DNA of 64,000 nt from assembly GCA_949987705.1 (NCBI GenBank), contig CATLJY010000184.1, positions 1 through 64,000 on the forward strand. The letters run 5' to 3'. This stretch comes from Thereva unica. Its lineage: Eukaryota; Arthropoda; Insecta; Diptera; Therevidae. The notes beneath the pieces are model-generated. The model was not told the origin of the DNA. It saw only the letters and a list, made by a program, of their open reading frames with translations, and did not search any database. The translations under genes and the position numbers were made by a program. Below are positions 22,729 through 32,771 of the stretch, piece after piece; position 1 is the stretch's first letter; every line of letters starts with the position of its first letter.

Positions 22729-25700
22729 GGCGGGTCAAATTTTTAATCGACCTTTTACACCCCCTAGTGATATTCTATGGGTAATTTTGAGCAACTTTGC
22801 CCAAGAAACCATAGTTCGAAAGTTGAATTTGAGCCTCCGGATTTTTAAAAATAGGTATTTTTATGATTTAATTAATTTAAAAAGATAAAAATACAAGTTT
22901 TTTTCTCCAAGTACACATATATAGGGGTTTTTTGGGTCAAGGAATTTATTTCTGATGTTTATTTTTATTTACCAGTGCCGCTAGATGACGCTTTCGTACA
23001 TTTTATCCATATTTCGTATGTTTTATCACTATTTTTCAAGAAAAATTATTATAGCAACCCCAAATTATAAATGGCTTATGTTTCATGGAGTGGTTCATTC
23101 TTGTTTTAGCGCCATTTCAATGAAGTGTAAACAATATAAATATACTCATTCTCTAGTTAAACAAATTATAAACCATTAAAAGGCAGGTCTCAATTAAAAC
23201 ATTACTAATTTCAATAAATTTAAAATTAATAATAATAAAGAAAATTACATAAATCTAAAGTTAATAAGAAGAGAAAGTATTAAAATTCGTATAGGTGTAA
23301 AACAATGCAAGTCCAAGTGGAAAAAAATCAAACAAACAATATAGTGAACAAAAACAGGGAAATCCCACCCCTAGTTCACAGGAAGCAATATTGAGACAAT
23401 CATGTTTTGCGGCGGTTAATAAAAGGGCCTTTCAGAAGAATTACCTACATATAAGTAGGTACGAAATATAGCAATAATTACGGGTAATAAATTGTAAGAA
23501 AGAGTAAAAAGTAGGCGACACATGTAATAAACATAAATATACTCCACAGAAATAGCCGATGGAAAATCAAAGCAGGACAATAAAAGTAAGATAGTAAAAT
23601 AGGTTATTAGGAGTTCCGCGAAATTACGATTTGTAAGGAATGTTAGGAAATAGATATAGGAACCTGAAAGTTCAGTTCGCTCCTAGGCATCGCCGTGAGT
23701 TAACGAATCTATTGTGAAAAAAGTAAAAGTAATTTTTGTATTTCTTATTTTTATAAGTATTTTTTATTTGATTTGTGTATATAAGAACATTTAGAACCTA
23801 ATATACTATGGATCCAGTCCCGTCTACTTCGCAAGACCAAATAGCATCAACAAGCTCCGGAAGTTGTTTGACACATATGCCTTCTCAAGATATTAGTGCT
23901 TTTGGTGTGTCTAGTGAATTAAGTGGTGTGAATCTGCCAAATAAAGTGGATATCTTAAGATATTATTTCTTGCTGGGCGATCGTGCTAAAGTTCAAAGTA
24001 AAATGTTCTCGTATAAGACTTTAACTCCTTATGTAGTAGATAAATTGCTTGAAATTTGGGGTAAACTGAATATTAGAACTATTGCCAAAACCAGTATTGG
24101 TAGAAAATTGAATACTTTGCTTGACAGATATCAAACCGCGGATAAGAACAGAACGAAAGGCAGATCATTTAGAGCATTCGTACAATCCACAAACGAATTA
24201 TTTTATATCGGAAAATGTGAATGTGACTTAAAAACAAATTTATGTTCATGTGGCTTGATTCCAGAACACTTAAAAGAGTTTATGCTAGATCAACATAATG
24301 ACAGAAAATGTATGATACCAGAATATACGACAGAAAATGTAGAGGAGGTACCTATATCTACAATAATAGCAGCAACTATAGAGAGCAGCGATCAACCATA
24401 CATACCTGATCGAACAAATATCCATGTTGATGATGAAGATAGTGCAGAAGATCTTTCTCCAACGAAACGAGGACCTTATACTCCTAGATACGATGCTTCG
24501 AAGTTTGCTATGATTTGTGACAGATTTGGTGTGCCTGACAGAATAGCTTCAGCTATGGCAACATGTCTTATGGAAGACATTAACGTAAGAGATGACCGTG
24601 GTAATTTTGTAATTATGGATAAAGCAAAAGTTCGTAGAGAAAAAATGAAATGTAGACAAGAAGTGCTTCGTAACCGGTATGACGCTTCCAGTTTAATAGC
24701 ATTTTCGTTTGATGGCAGAAAAAATGATTCTTTAACGAGAGAGAAAATAGATCAAAAATTTCATCAAACGATGGTAAAAGAGCCTCATCTAGTTGTTTTG
24801 AAGGAGCCTAATTCCCAATTAATAGGCTACGTAAAATTGGAAAATGAAGATGCGGAAACTAAGGTCAAAAAATTGAACGAATTTTTCATCAACAAAGGAA
24901 TGTCCTTTGATTCATTAATTGGCATATGCTGTGATGGTGAACCAGCAAATACTGGTATAAAAAATGGAATATTGCGACGATTCGAACTACAGTTACACAG
25001 ACCACTGCATTGGTTTGTGTGCCTTATCCACTTTAACGAGCTTCCGCTGCGGCATTTGTTTGACACGTTAGAAAGATCATCCACCACTGGACCACGAACG
25101 ACAACCGGAACGTTAAACAAACAAATTGAAACTTGTGAAAAACTTCCGGTACGTAATTGTTATAACTTTTTTCATACCATTTTTACTTCTATTACTTATT
25201 TATAATGTGTTTAAAATAATAAAATCGTATTTTAATTCATCTAATCGTTACAGGTTGTAGCTGATTTTGAAAAAATCCAACTAGAGAATATGCCTCCAGC
25301 AATGGAAGAAGAAGGTGAATTATCTACGGATTTAAAGTACTTGTACAAGTTGGCCAATGCGATTTCTAATGGTTTTATTCCGGAGGATTTGGCTAACATT
25401 AAACCAGGGCCAATTGCTCATTCTCGCTGGCTCACCAAGGCCAATAGGTTATTACGGTTATATGTGACAACGAATAAGCCATCTAAGAATTTGAAAACTC
25501 TAGTAGCCTACATAATGAAAGTTTATACGCCAATGTATTTCAATATTAAGTATTATAACTCTGTCGTGTATGGTAGCGCATTATTTTCGAAATTCATACG
25601 TTGGGCACAGTTTTTAGAGCCAAATTTACGCGACGTGATAAATAATGTAATTAAGGACAATTCATATTATGCACATTCGGAAAATGTTTTGTTATCAACG

Positions 25701-26579
25701 TTGTTTGATGACAGAAAAGACAAACGCGACAGTGCTATAAACATAATTTTACACTATCGAAATAAACTGGACGATCCGATGCGAGTTAGAGTTTATAGAA
25801 AACCTATTATTAACTTCAATTGCACAGATTATACGAATATGATTGACTTAAATGACGACAGTATTATTTTTGAGCCACCGTTTACAAAAACGATTCCGCA
25901 TGATTATTTTGAGCAATACTTAGAATACGACGAGCCACCGCTGCCTGACCCAGGAATTCCGTTACACATCCAAGGTACGGAAAGACACATACAATTGCTG
26001 GCTAATGTTTCTAAACGTGCTTTAGACAAGAATCGAGAAGGAATAATGGCAGTGACATTAGAAAGCCGTAAGAAATTATCTCGACTTGAAAGCAAGCAAG
26101 ACTTTCAAAAATAACTCCTCGATTCTTATCTATTACTGCAAAAAAATGTTTTCCTTTTTGAATTTAAATTTACTTTTATACTGTATTCTATAAATAAAAA
26201 TAAATTTATAATAAAAATGTAAATGTGCGTTTGTTCTTAATCTAAAATCTCCGATCACTTTGAAATTTTGATACAACGTTGCATTCGAATATGCCTATGT
26301 TTTTATATACTATGAATGTGTTTCTGGAAGAGGTGTAGCGTGGCAACGCCCACAGAAACTCCTAAATACGTGTGCCTGGAGAAATAACTTGTATTTTTAT
26401 CTTCTTAAATAAATTAAATCATAAATATTGACAAAAAATATCTATTTTTAAAAATCCGGAGGCTCAAAATTGATTTTCGAACTATAGTTTCTTGGGCAAA
26501 GTTGCTCAAAATTACATATAGAATATCACTAGGGGGTGTAAAAGGTCGATTTTTTTTCATCCATACAAATTGACCCGCC

Positions 26580-26583
<4 letters not shown>
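22725..26583 (+). mobile_element. DNA transposon B, TIR TTAGGGCGGGTCAA, apparently complete
   Basis: 3,859 bp bounded by ~140-bp imperfect TIRs (TTAGGGCGGGTCAA; shared internal phrase ACACCCCCTAGTGATATTCT), with (TA)n on both sides. It contains one two-exon transposase gene without stops or frameshifts, ~1.08 kb of 5' non-coding sequence (22725-23807) and ~470 bp of 3' non-coding sequence. The first six bases equal those of transposon A, and the setting in TA repeats is the same, but the rest of the TIR differs, so B is a different family of the same group. Confidence 0.85.
23808..26114 (+). CDS. Transposase B, two exons, intact, about 733 aa
   Basis: Exon 1 is 23808-25148 (447 codons), intron 25149-25253 (GTACGT…ACAG, phase 0), exon 2 25254-26114 (286 codons plus stop). 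The Ser/Thr-rich start follows a clear ATG. A Cys cluster (KCECDLKTNLCSCG, residues ~138-151) may bind zinc. The putative catalytic core is AFSFDGRKND (first Asp ~ residue 304), GICCDGEPANTGIKNG (second Asp ~ residue 376) followed by an acidic residue within LRRFE, then CLIHFNE. An H-S-R-W-L-T-K block follows in exon 2. The same blocks appear in transposase A (HWDGK, CCDTTFSNTG, CRHH, HHARWMSK), so both are likely RNase H-fold transposases of one superfamily. Splice sites are inferred. A domesticated gene is unlikely because the TIRs flank it closely. Confidence 0.75.
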
Positions 26584-26639
<56 letters not shown>

Positions 26640-26651
26640 ATATATATATAC

Positions 26652-26682
<31 letters not shown>

Positions 26683-26690
26683 AGAAAACA
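26584..26690. repeat. (TA)n microsatellite, right part of the split tract
   Basis: About 50 bp of pure (TA)n followed by TATACATA variants to about 26683. It closes the chain that begins at 15242. Confidence 0.9.
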
Positions 26691-27363
26691 TAAACGGAAA
26701 TGAAGTTTGTGCAACTCTTTGCGTAGTGTATGGACAATCTCTTATTTTTTGGCAAACCCAAATTTGCGCAAATTGTTCGCTGGTGTATGGGCCCCTTTAC
26801 TCCCATAGCATATAATAGGGCGATTTAATGTCTTACATAGAATTAACTTAGTCTTTCGATGTATTGCTCGAGATTTCAGCTATTTACAGGGCGAAAAAGA
26901 ATTTAGCCGAATCTTATTTGGGGGTTTAGTAAAGGCTCTGTAGGAAAAAATTGCCTTTGGGAGTTTCAAATTGGGCAAAGGTGGTTTTGTTCTCGAGCCC
27001 ACTTTTAAGAATTTAGTTGGGGCAAAAGCTGGTTCCTGGTTTTGTTGCCAAACAATTTTTGCGGTTTTAATAAGGGCTGAAAGTGGTTCTGTGGTGAAGA
27101 TTTGCTTTTAGGAATTTCGATTGCGGAAAGGTGGTTTTGTTGCCAAATCGATTTTGGGGTTTTAGTTAGGGCAATAGCTGGTTCTGTGGGAGAAAATTTG
27201 CACTTGACGCTAAACATGTATCACCAAATTAAGAAATTATTGAAAAAATAGATTTCATACATGAAATACAATCGCCATATACAACACGTTAATAAACAAA
27301 AATTGCAGTGAAATGCCAATGATATCAAGTGGTGATTTTAATGAAAATTTCCCAAAGCTTTTC
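26691..27363. repeat. Non-coding; three degenerate ~115-bp repeats at 26925-27215
   Basis: Three imperfect units share GCAAAGGTGGTTTTGTT or GAAAGTGGTTCTGTGG, TTTAGTTAGGGCAATAGCTGG and a TTGCCTTTGGGAGTTTC-like block. No gene or terminal repeat was identified in the rest. Confidence 0.5.
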
Positions 27364-27428
27364 ACAACCAGTGATTGATTTTTTCAATAATAAATTCAAA
27401 ATGAAGCTGAATAAAGATAAAATAATAG

Positions 27429-27641
27429 CAACATCAATCCAATAAGAATGGATCTAGAAAGAAGAATCACTTTTGAAGACGGTGCTAACACATGTGGGTG
27501 ATATATTAAGGGCATAAGCCTAACAAAGAAATGTAAACAATTGCCGAAGCAAGAGTTAGTGCAATCAAAGTCAACTACTACCTGGCACCGTCTTCAAAAG
27601 TGATTCTTCTTTCTAGATCCATTCTTATTGGATTGATGTTG
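27429..27641. mobile_element. 213-bp MITE with ~57-bp inverted repeats
   Basis: Begins CAACATCAATCCAATAAGAA and ends with the complement. The arms continue through AGAATCACTTTTGAAGACGG on both sides. The ~100-bp interior has no coding capacity. No clear TSD. Confidence 0.8.
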
Positions 27642-28284
27642 TTAAGAATTACAAGCAATTATTTCATCCTTTTTTGTGCATCGCGGGTTTTTTTCTGAAG
27701 TCGGTTTTTAAAATTTTTTTTTATTTCGTGCTTTTTAGTCCATTCATTTTTTAATATTGCCTGTCATTGCAAGGAGCCTACGTTTTTACGACGCCACATA
27801 GCGAAGTGTATTCTACTTGTCACACCTTTTCATTTGATACCCATGTCTGGGGTCGGGGAGCGCAATTGCAAAATTTGATTGTAGATTGTATTGTCATGCG
27901 AACTATACGTATGTGCAAAATTTGCAGTTGATCGGTTATATGGAACTGGGTCAAAATCAAGTTGCAAGATTTGTTTACACTATACACACATACAGATCAA
28001 GATAATATAAGGCATATAAAAAGTTAAGTTGCCATTGATATCGGGGAAATTAAATGTAAACATTAAACTTCTTTGATTCTTCATCCACGTCATGGTATAT
28101 TTCTTTATTCGATATAAACAATAGTTTTTGAGCTGCAAATTTCGCCATAACTTCGTTCTTATCGGCTTTTGTTCTGGAAGCAAATTTACAGACGCATTCA
28201 CGTCGAAAACTTGTTTAATATGGAACAAAATTCCCCGAAGAAAATTAAAAAATAATTATTTTGTCGATATATAGAAAAAAAAAG

Positions 28285-28378
28285 CACCGCGAGCCCTTGG
28301 GATCGAACTCGCACCCCACAGATCCCACAGACAAGAATACTTGCCTCTAGCCCATTGCGCTATGTCAAGTACTATCGG
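28285..28378 (-). ncRNA. tRNA-like sequence (degenerate, SINE head or pseudogene)
   Basis: On the minus strand an A-box-like stretch (TAGCGCAATGGG, ~28355-28366) is followed ~45 bases later by a B-box-like GAGTTCGATCCC (~28301-28312), then a T-run at 28272-28281 (minus strand) that could terminate pol III. The T-stem does not pair well, so a functional tRNA is unlikely. Confidence 0.5.
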
Positions 28379-28439
28379 CCGCTGACCAATATGTTAATAA
28401 ATCATTTCAGAAAAAAGAAAAAGAGAAAAAGAAAAATAA

Positions 28440-28520
28440 ACCGGCTGCCCCGACCGGAATCGAACCTGCAACGCTGAATCAAGGATCCGACGCTCTACCC
28501 ACTCCGCCATCGGCCTGCTG
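28440..28520 (-). ncRNA. Second tRNA-like sequence (degenerate)
   Basis: On the minus strand TGGCGGAGTGGGTAGAGCG (~28491-28509) resembles a D-arm/A box, and AGGTTCGATTCC (~28456-28467) is a good B box. T-stem pairing is imperfect and the anticodon stem is unclear. Probably the head of a tRNA-derived SINE or a tRNA pseudogene. Confidence 0.5.
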
Positions 28521-28788
28521 CCATATTCACAACAATAAAGTAATTAGTTCGGTGCCCATGAAATGTTTAGGTTGAACTTTAACAGGTTGAATTTTAACAG
28601 TTTTTTCTGCCTAACTTCGAACTCCGTTATCAGAATTTAGAAAAAATTTAACGGGACCACCGTGGGAAGCTCCCCCTTCAAATGAACCAAAAAAAAGCAA
28701 AAAAGTTATTGGGTTACAAAGTTATGCGTGAACAGGACCACAAAATACCTACACGTCGAATTGAGTAACCTCCTCTTTTTTTGAAGTC

Positions 28789-29248
28789 GGTAGCCTAGGG
28801 AGTAAGGCGTCTGGCTACTATCCCAGAGGTCCCGGGTTCGAATCCCGGCCAGCCCAGACGGTCCTACGCCTTTTCCACATTCCCACCTACATAACTTTCC
28901 TTCTTTCTTCTTCCCTCTTTACATTCCTGATTCCTTCTGTCATAGCCTTAGTTAGCCCTTCCCCGCTCCACCAAAGCGCATGTCATCGGTTGGTTGATGA
29001 GATTCAACTCGTTTCAGGAGGCATAACACTCTAGCGAGTTGTTTCTCAATGCCCCGATGACAAAGTCGCCAGTAATGGTTGGGAGTAGGTGGACTGCAAA
29101 ATATCGCTGGTAGGTTGTGACAGTTCCTTTCTTCCCCGACTAGAGCTGCTGTTCGGCATTGCACTCTATATGAAGAAAATAGATCGTCGACACAGTATAA
29201 AGGGCGTTTCCTGTGACTCTAGTCTTTCACATAAAAAAAAAAAAAAAC
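28789..29248 (+). mobile_element. tRNA-derived SINE with poly-A tail
   Basis: The head has an A box TAGCCTAGGGAG (28791-28802) and a perfect B box GGTTCGAATCC (28835-28845) with a fully paired T-arm (CCGGG/CCCGG) and an anticodon-like stem TCTGG/CCAGA with an eight-base loop. The body runs ~370 bp and ends in a 15-base A tract near 29233-29247. No acceptor stem, so not a tRNA gene. Short frames in the body are chance. Confidence 0.8.
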
Positions 29249-30022
29249 AAGATCTGGAATACCGATTGACAGTTGTAAATATTTGAATGAAGTTAAATCA
29301 CGTACTTTTAGGTCCTACTTTAATTATCACAAATCTGTCAGTTCATTTTTTGATTTTGGTGAATATTTAAATAACAACGAATAAATATTCAATTTTTAAA
29401 TTTAAAAATACACTTTCAAAAAGTATAAACGCACGTCCAGACCTCGCGAACAAGTACCTTGATGACAAAACTCAGTCAATGATAGAAAGCCCACACACCA
29501 AAAAATATGACAAACAGCACCAGGCTCTCAGATTCGTTAATGATTCGAACATAAACAGTTGCCTTCCCATATTAAAAGCAGACAAGGTAATGAAATCAGA
29601 GTGTGCACGACCAAAAACATCATACTCTTAGATTCGTGAATGATTCCGACATTCACAGTTACAATCCCTTATTAAAAGCAGCAAGGTAATGAAATCAAAG
29701 AATGCACTCCCACCACAAACATTGTTTTTTAAATAATTAATAAAAATATTTTAAAAAATATATAAGCAAATAGAATACAACCGAATTAGATGCACAACCC
29801 CAAGAAGTAGAGGAAAGAGTATGGATGAATTGGATGATTGAACGCTCACAGAAATTTATATACATTTGCTAAGCATCAGCATCACACTCCTCTAGCAAGC
29901 CGTTTTGTATCTAAAACACCTCTCTCTTCAGTCCGTTGCCTTTAACGCCAACTTCAAAACTTGATCAATCCTCTGGTCGGCGCGGGATCTTTTATATAAC
30001 TCTCAAATATGCTGATGAAGTG

Positions 30023-30798
30023 ATTTCAGAAAACAGTTATGATAAGAAGCGTCCCATTGAGGGGTACTACACGGAGACTCAAGAAGTCCGCTGAACACAA
30101 AATTTGCGTCTCGTCATTTAATGCTACTCGAGGCTGCCTTCAGCTTAGAATAATTTATTGTTCTATATGAAAACTTTTATTGTGTATGTAAAAAAATTTT
30201 CGTTTGATTTAGTGAGGGCGCCACAGTCACATGTACCCCAAAAAACATGGCCGATTGTATTCATCCGGTTCATGGCCAAGACCGTTAGCTATTAAGATAT
30301 TTTATTTTTACGCCTAATTTGCAGAAACTTGGATTTATATCGATGCGATTTTTTGTAATTAACCAATTTATGGATTTTCCAATGAATTTTTTTGCATTGC
30401 TCCAATACTCAGTTAACTTCATGTGGGGCACGTCAGCTTTAGGCCACATTTGTGGGTAAAAAAGAACTAGAAGTTTAGTTTCTGCTACCCTTCCATTTCC
30501 GGTTATTTTCGCCATACGAGTTTTAACTCCTTGTCTAGGCTCCATGTCTCGGCACGAGAGAGAATGAAGGCACAATCGTGCTAAAAATCGCATTTTACGC
30601 ACTTGTTGAATAAAATACTAATTCTGCTACCTACTAAGTTGAGTTGATCCCGTAAAAAGTTTAGCTGAAAAGAGAATTCCAATATAAAGAACTGACATTA
30701 TTTATTCAAGCTATTATTGGATTCATACAAATATGTCCCGAAGAATTTGATTCATTGGAACCTGAAAAAATTGGCCTACGAATAGCGGTGCCGACGAA
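30023..30798. other. Unique core of the foldback element
   Basis: The sequence between the two long arms once the hAT insertion is removed (the right arm follows the hAT target duplication almost at once). It contains the 105-codon minus frame at 30285-30602 and no other recognisable repeat. Confidence 0.5.
30285..30602 (-). CDS. Hypothetical 105-aa basic protein in the foldback core
   Basis: A true ATG start and a balanced composition for this AT-rich region. The N-terminus (MRKMRFLARLCLHSLSC) is basic and amphipathic like a mitochondrial presequence. The C-terminal half is Lys-rich with Trp/Pro-containing segments (FYPQMWPKADVPH; KLTEYWSNAKKFIGK). The order of segments looks like a real protein, but I do not recognise the family. 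It may be a captured host coding fragment or retrocopy. No intron is visible within it. Confidence 0.35.
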   Translation of the reverse strand: MRKMRFLARLCLHSLSCRDMEPRQGVKTRMAKITGNGRVAETKLLVLFYPQMWPKADVPHMKLTEYWSNAKKFIGKSINWLITKNRIDINPSFCKLGVKIKYLNS

Positions 30799-30987
30799 CC
30801 TATAAACAGTGGCGTTGCGTGGATTTGTGCCACCCGCGGCGAACCATAAATTTGCTGCCCCCTACTTTCGAATTGATTCTTTTAATCAATAAATTAAAAC
30901 CCAACTTGAATTTCAAGTAATTTTCAATCCAAGAATTCAAGGCATCATGTAAACGCAATGAATCATATGTAACTAATGAATGTTCGG

Positions 30988-31350
30988 TATAGTGCGCGCC
31001 AAAATAAATGGGAATTTTACGCGCAGGCGAATCAATGACAACTCCCACATACATTAACATTCCGTGTATGGATAGAACTCAAGCGCATATGCATTTTAAT
31101 TTCCCTTTTGAAACTCGTTTACCGGGAACAACACTCCACCATAGCATCTGACCAGGACAAGAGTCGTAGTGAGACGAATTGAATTTTTGATTGAAAATAT
31201 AAATAAGCGGGTGATTTGGGGTTTTAAACGAACGGAATGACGAGGTGCACTTTTCTTTTCGAAGCTACTTTCGTGGAGAAGATTTGAGGCTTTCACTGCG
31301 CATCAAAAAAATCGATTTTGAGATTTCCAATTGTTTTGGCGCAGGCTATA
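30988..31350. repeat. ~360-bp segment shared with the Helitron at 20755-21110
   Basis: Order and wording match at roughly 70-75%: CGTGTATGGATA, CATAGCATCTGACCA, GACAA..GT, AGTGAGAC, ATATAAAT.AG, GTGATTTGGG, TTTTAAACGAACGGA, ATCGATTTTGAGATT, CCAATTGTTTTGGCGCA. Found in two unrelated mobile elements. It includes a TATA-like box (ATATAAATAAG). Origin unknown; it may be a captured genomic promoter-like piece or an older repeat. Confidence 0.7.
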
Positions 31351-32134
31351 TCCGTGCTTCAAGGTTGGGCTGAATTATAAACTTTAACAAACCCATAGAG
31401 CTTGAATCAGTAATTTCTCTCTGTAATTTATTTCAGTCTGTCTTTAGATAGAAAGCCTCGTAGACGACCGAGGTTAAGCTTAAACAATTCTCTGTCCAAT
31501 ATCTGGAGGTTTTATTTCCCATCATCGTAGAAAGGGGATTTTAAGGACAAATGTGGCAGCTGTTGGAGCTCTTCTCAAACTTCAGCATTTACAGCCCGCG
31601 TCATAAAAGAAGGGAATCTTAAAATCGCTGTTTCCATGCGCATTGAGAGTCTCATACAACATGCTCATTTATATTTTCAGTTAGTTGACTCGACCGTCAT
31701 TGTCCTGTCCAAATTTCAATAGATTTGTTTGTCTGCATTCTGTATTTCCAATTAATAAGACGTTTTGTTCAAATACTTTCACAGCAAGGAATTTCTCCTT
31801 GGTTATCCTTTAAATTTATCCGCTCAAGGTCCAATCACCAAATCACCGTTAGGGTATTTAACTCCTTTTTATTTCAGATGGACAACATTCATTCATAGAG
31901 AAAGGTCCAATTACACATATAGCTCGAAGCCACTTGGGAAAGGAAGCAGGGTCATTCGGGACATTAATCAGCATAAAACATTATCATCTCTGGCGATCTT
32001 GGACATTTATCAGCACCACTTTACATCATATTGATATTTACTAATCTAAATTTAAGTTTATCGAACATTCACTTAAAATTTACGATATTCAAAATTTTAC
32101 TCTGGTAACACCTATCACCTCACACATGCTTACG

Positions 32135-32141
32135 TATAAAA
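32135..32141 (+). promoter_or_regulatory. TATA box of the BEL LTR
   Basis: TATAAAA about 370 bp into the LTR, followed by a CATACTTCTATCATCG initiator-like region. Also present in the 3' LTR at 56989-56995. Functional role inferred from position. Confidence 0.5.
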
Positions 32142-32344
32142 TTGCATCCATACTTCTATCATCGAAGCAAGATCACTTCACGTTACGGTTTTCCTTTGTA
32201 TCCCCACTTGAATTGAATTCAAGCAAACTGATAAAAATTGTTGCGCACGAAGCGATCGCTCTCTTGGTACCAGATCATCATCGAGGTAAGTTGCTTTGAA
32301 CTTGAATATTTCAAATTTTCCTTTTTTCCTTTTTCCTAAATTCT

Positions 32345-32690
32345 TTCTGTTGTTGGGTATCGACCATCAACAGAATTATTAAACTATTCCTTTTGTTGTT
32401 GGGTATGGACCATCAACAAATTACTAATATTTCCTTTTGTTGTTGGGTATAGACCATCAACAAATTCCTAATATTTCCTTTTGTTGTTGGGTATAGACCA
32501 TCAACAAATTCCTAATATCCTTTTTGTTGTTGGGTATAGACCATCAACAAATTCCTAATATTCCCTTTGTTGTTGGGTATAGACCATCAACAAATTCCTA
32601 ATATTCCCTTTGTTGTTGGGTATAGACCATCAACAAATTACTAACATTCCTTTTGTTGTTGGGTATATACCATCAACAAATCAATCCTTA
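32345..32690. repeat. Eight tandem ~43-bp hairpin repeats in the 5' LTR
   Basis: Each unit contains TTGTTGTTGGGTATAGACC followed by ATCAACAAATT and AATATTCC. The halves TTGTTGttGG and CCatCAACAA can pair, so each unit is a potential hairpin. The outer units vary (GTATCGACC, GTATATACC). The same eight-unit array is in the 3' LTR. Confidence 0.9.
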
Positions 32691-32771
32691 TTCGGTTTTT
32701 TTTCTTTCCATCTAATACCAAGTTCAAGGCCAACTTCAGAAATTGGGTGAGTACCTTATTCAGAGCATACA

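Larger units (their letters stand above)
27642..28788. repeat. Composite insertion with no gene, bounded by TTTTTGAAGTCGGT motifs
   Basis: The phrase TGAAGTCGGT after a T-run occurs near both ends (~27698-27708 and 28782-28791), suggesting one repeat with duplicated ends. The interior has GTATTCTACTTGTCACACC, TTTCATTTGATACCCATGTC (the complement of the satellite landmark ATGGGTATCAAATGAAA) and two minus-strand tRNA-like segments listed separately. The 82-codon minus frame at 27980-28228 has no known domain. Confidence 0.5.
27364..30022 (+). repeat. Left arm of a large foldback element (pairs with 62106-62921)
   Basis: The outer part (27364-27427, ACAACCAGTGATTGATTTTT onward) and the inner part (29272-30022) are together the inverted copy of 62106-62921, about 820 bp and highly similar. 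A 1.84-kb block (27428-29271) interrupts this arm only, so it is a later insertion. The arm contains a 2x ~115-bp direct repeat (…AATGATTC…AACAGTT…TATTAAAAGCAG…GGTAATGAAATCA). The inner end is ...GATGAAGTG at 30022. Confidence 0.85.

Noticed and set aside
28285..28856. Functional tRNA genes
   Set aside because: B boxes are good, but acceptor stems are missing and T- or anticodon stems are poor in two of the three; they fit SINE heads or relics better.
31765..32034. 89-codon frame near the start of both BEL LTRs
   Set aside because: Identical in both because the LTRs are copies; the 5' copy lacks an ATG, and it overlaps LTR promoter sequence. No domain seen.
32345..32690. Regular ~43-bp repeats looked like a CRISPR array
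   Set aside because: Repeat plus spacer are both near-identical in every unit, the array lies inside a eukaryotic LTR, and it is duplicated in the partner LTR.
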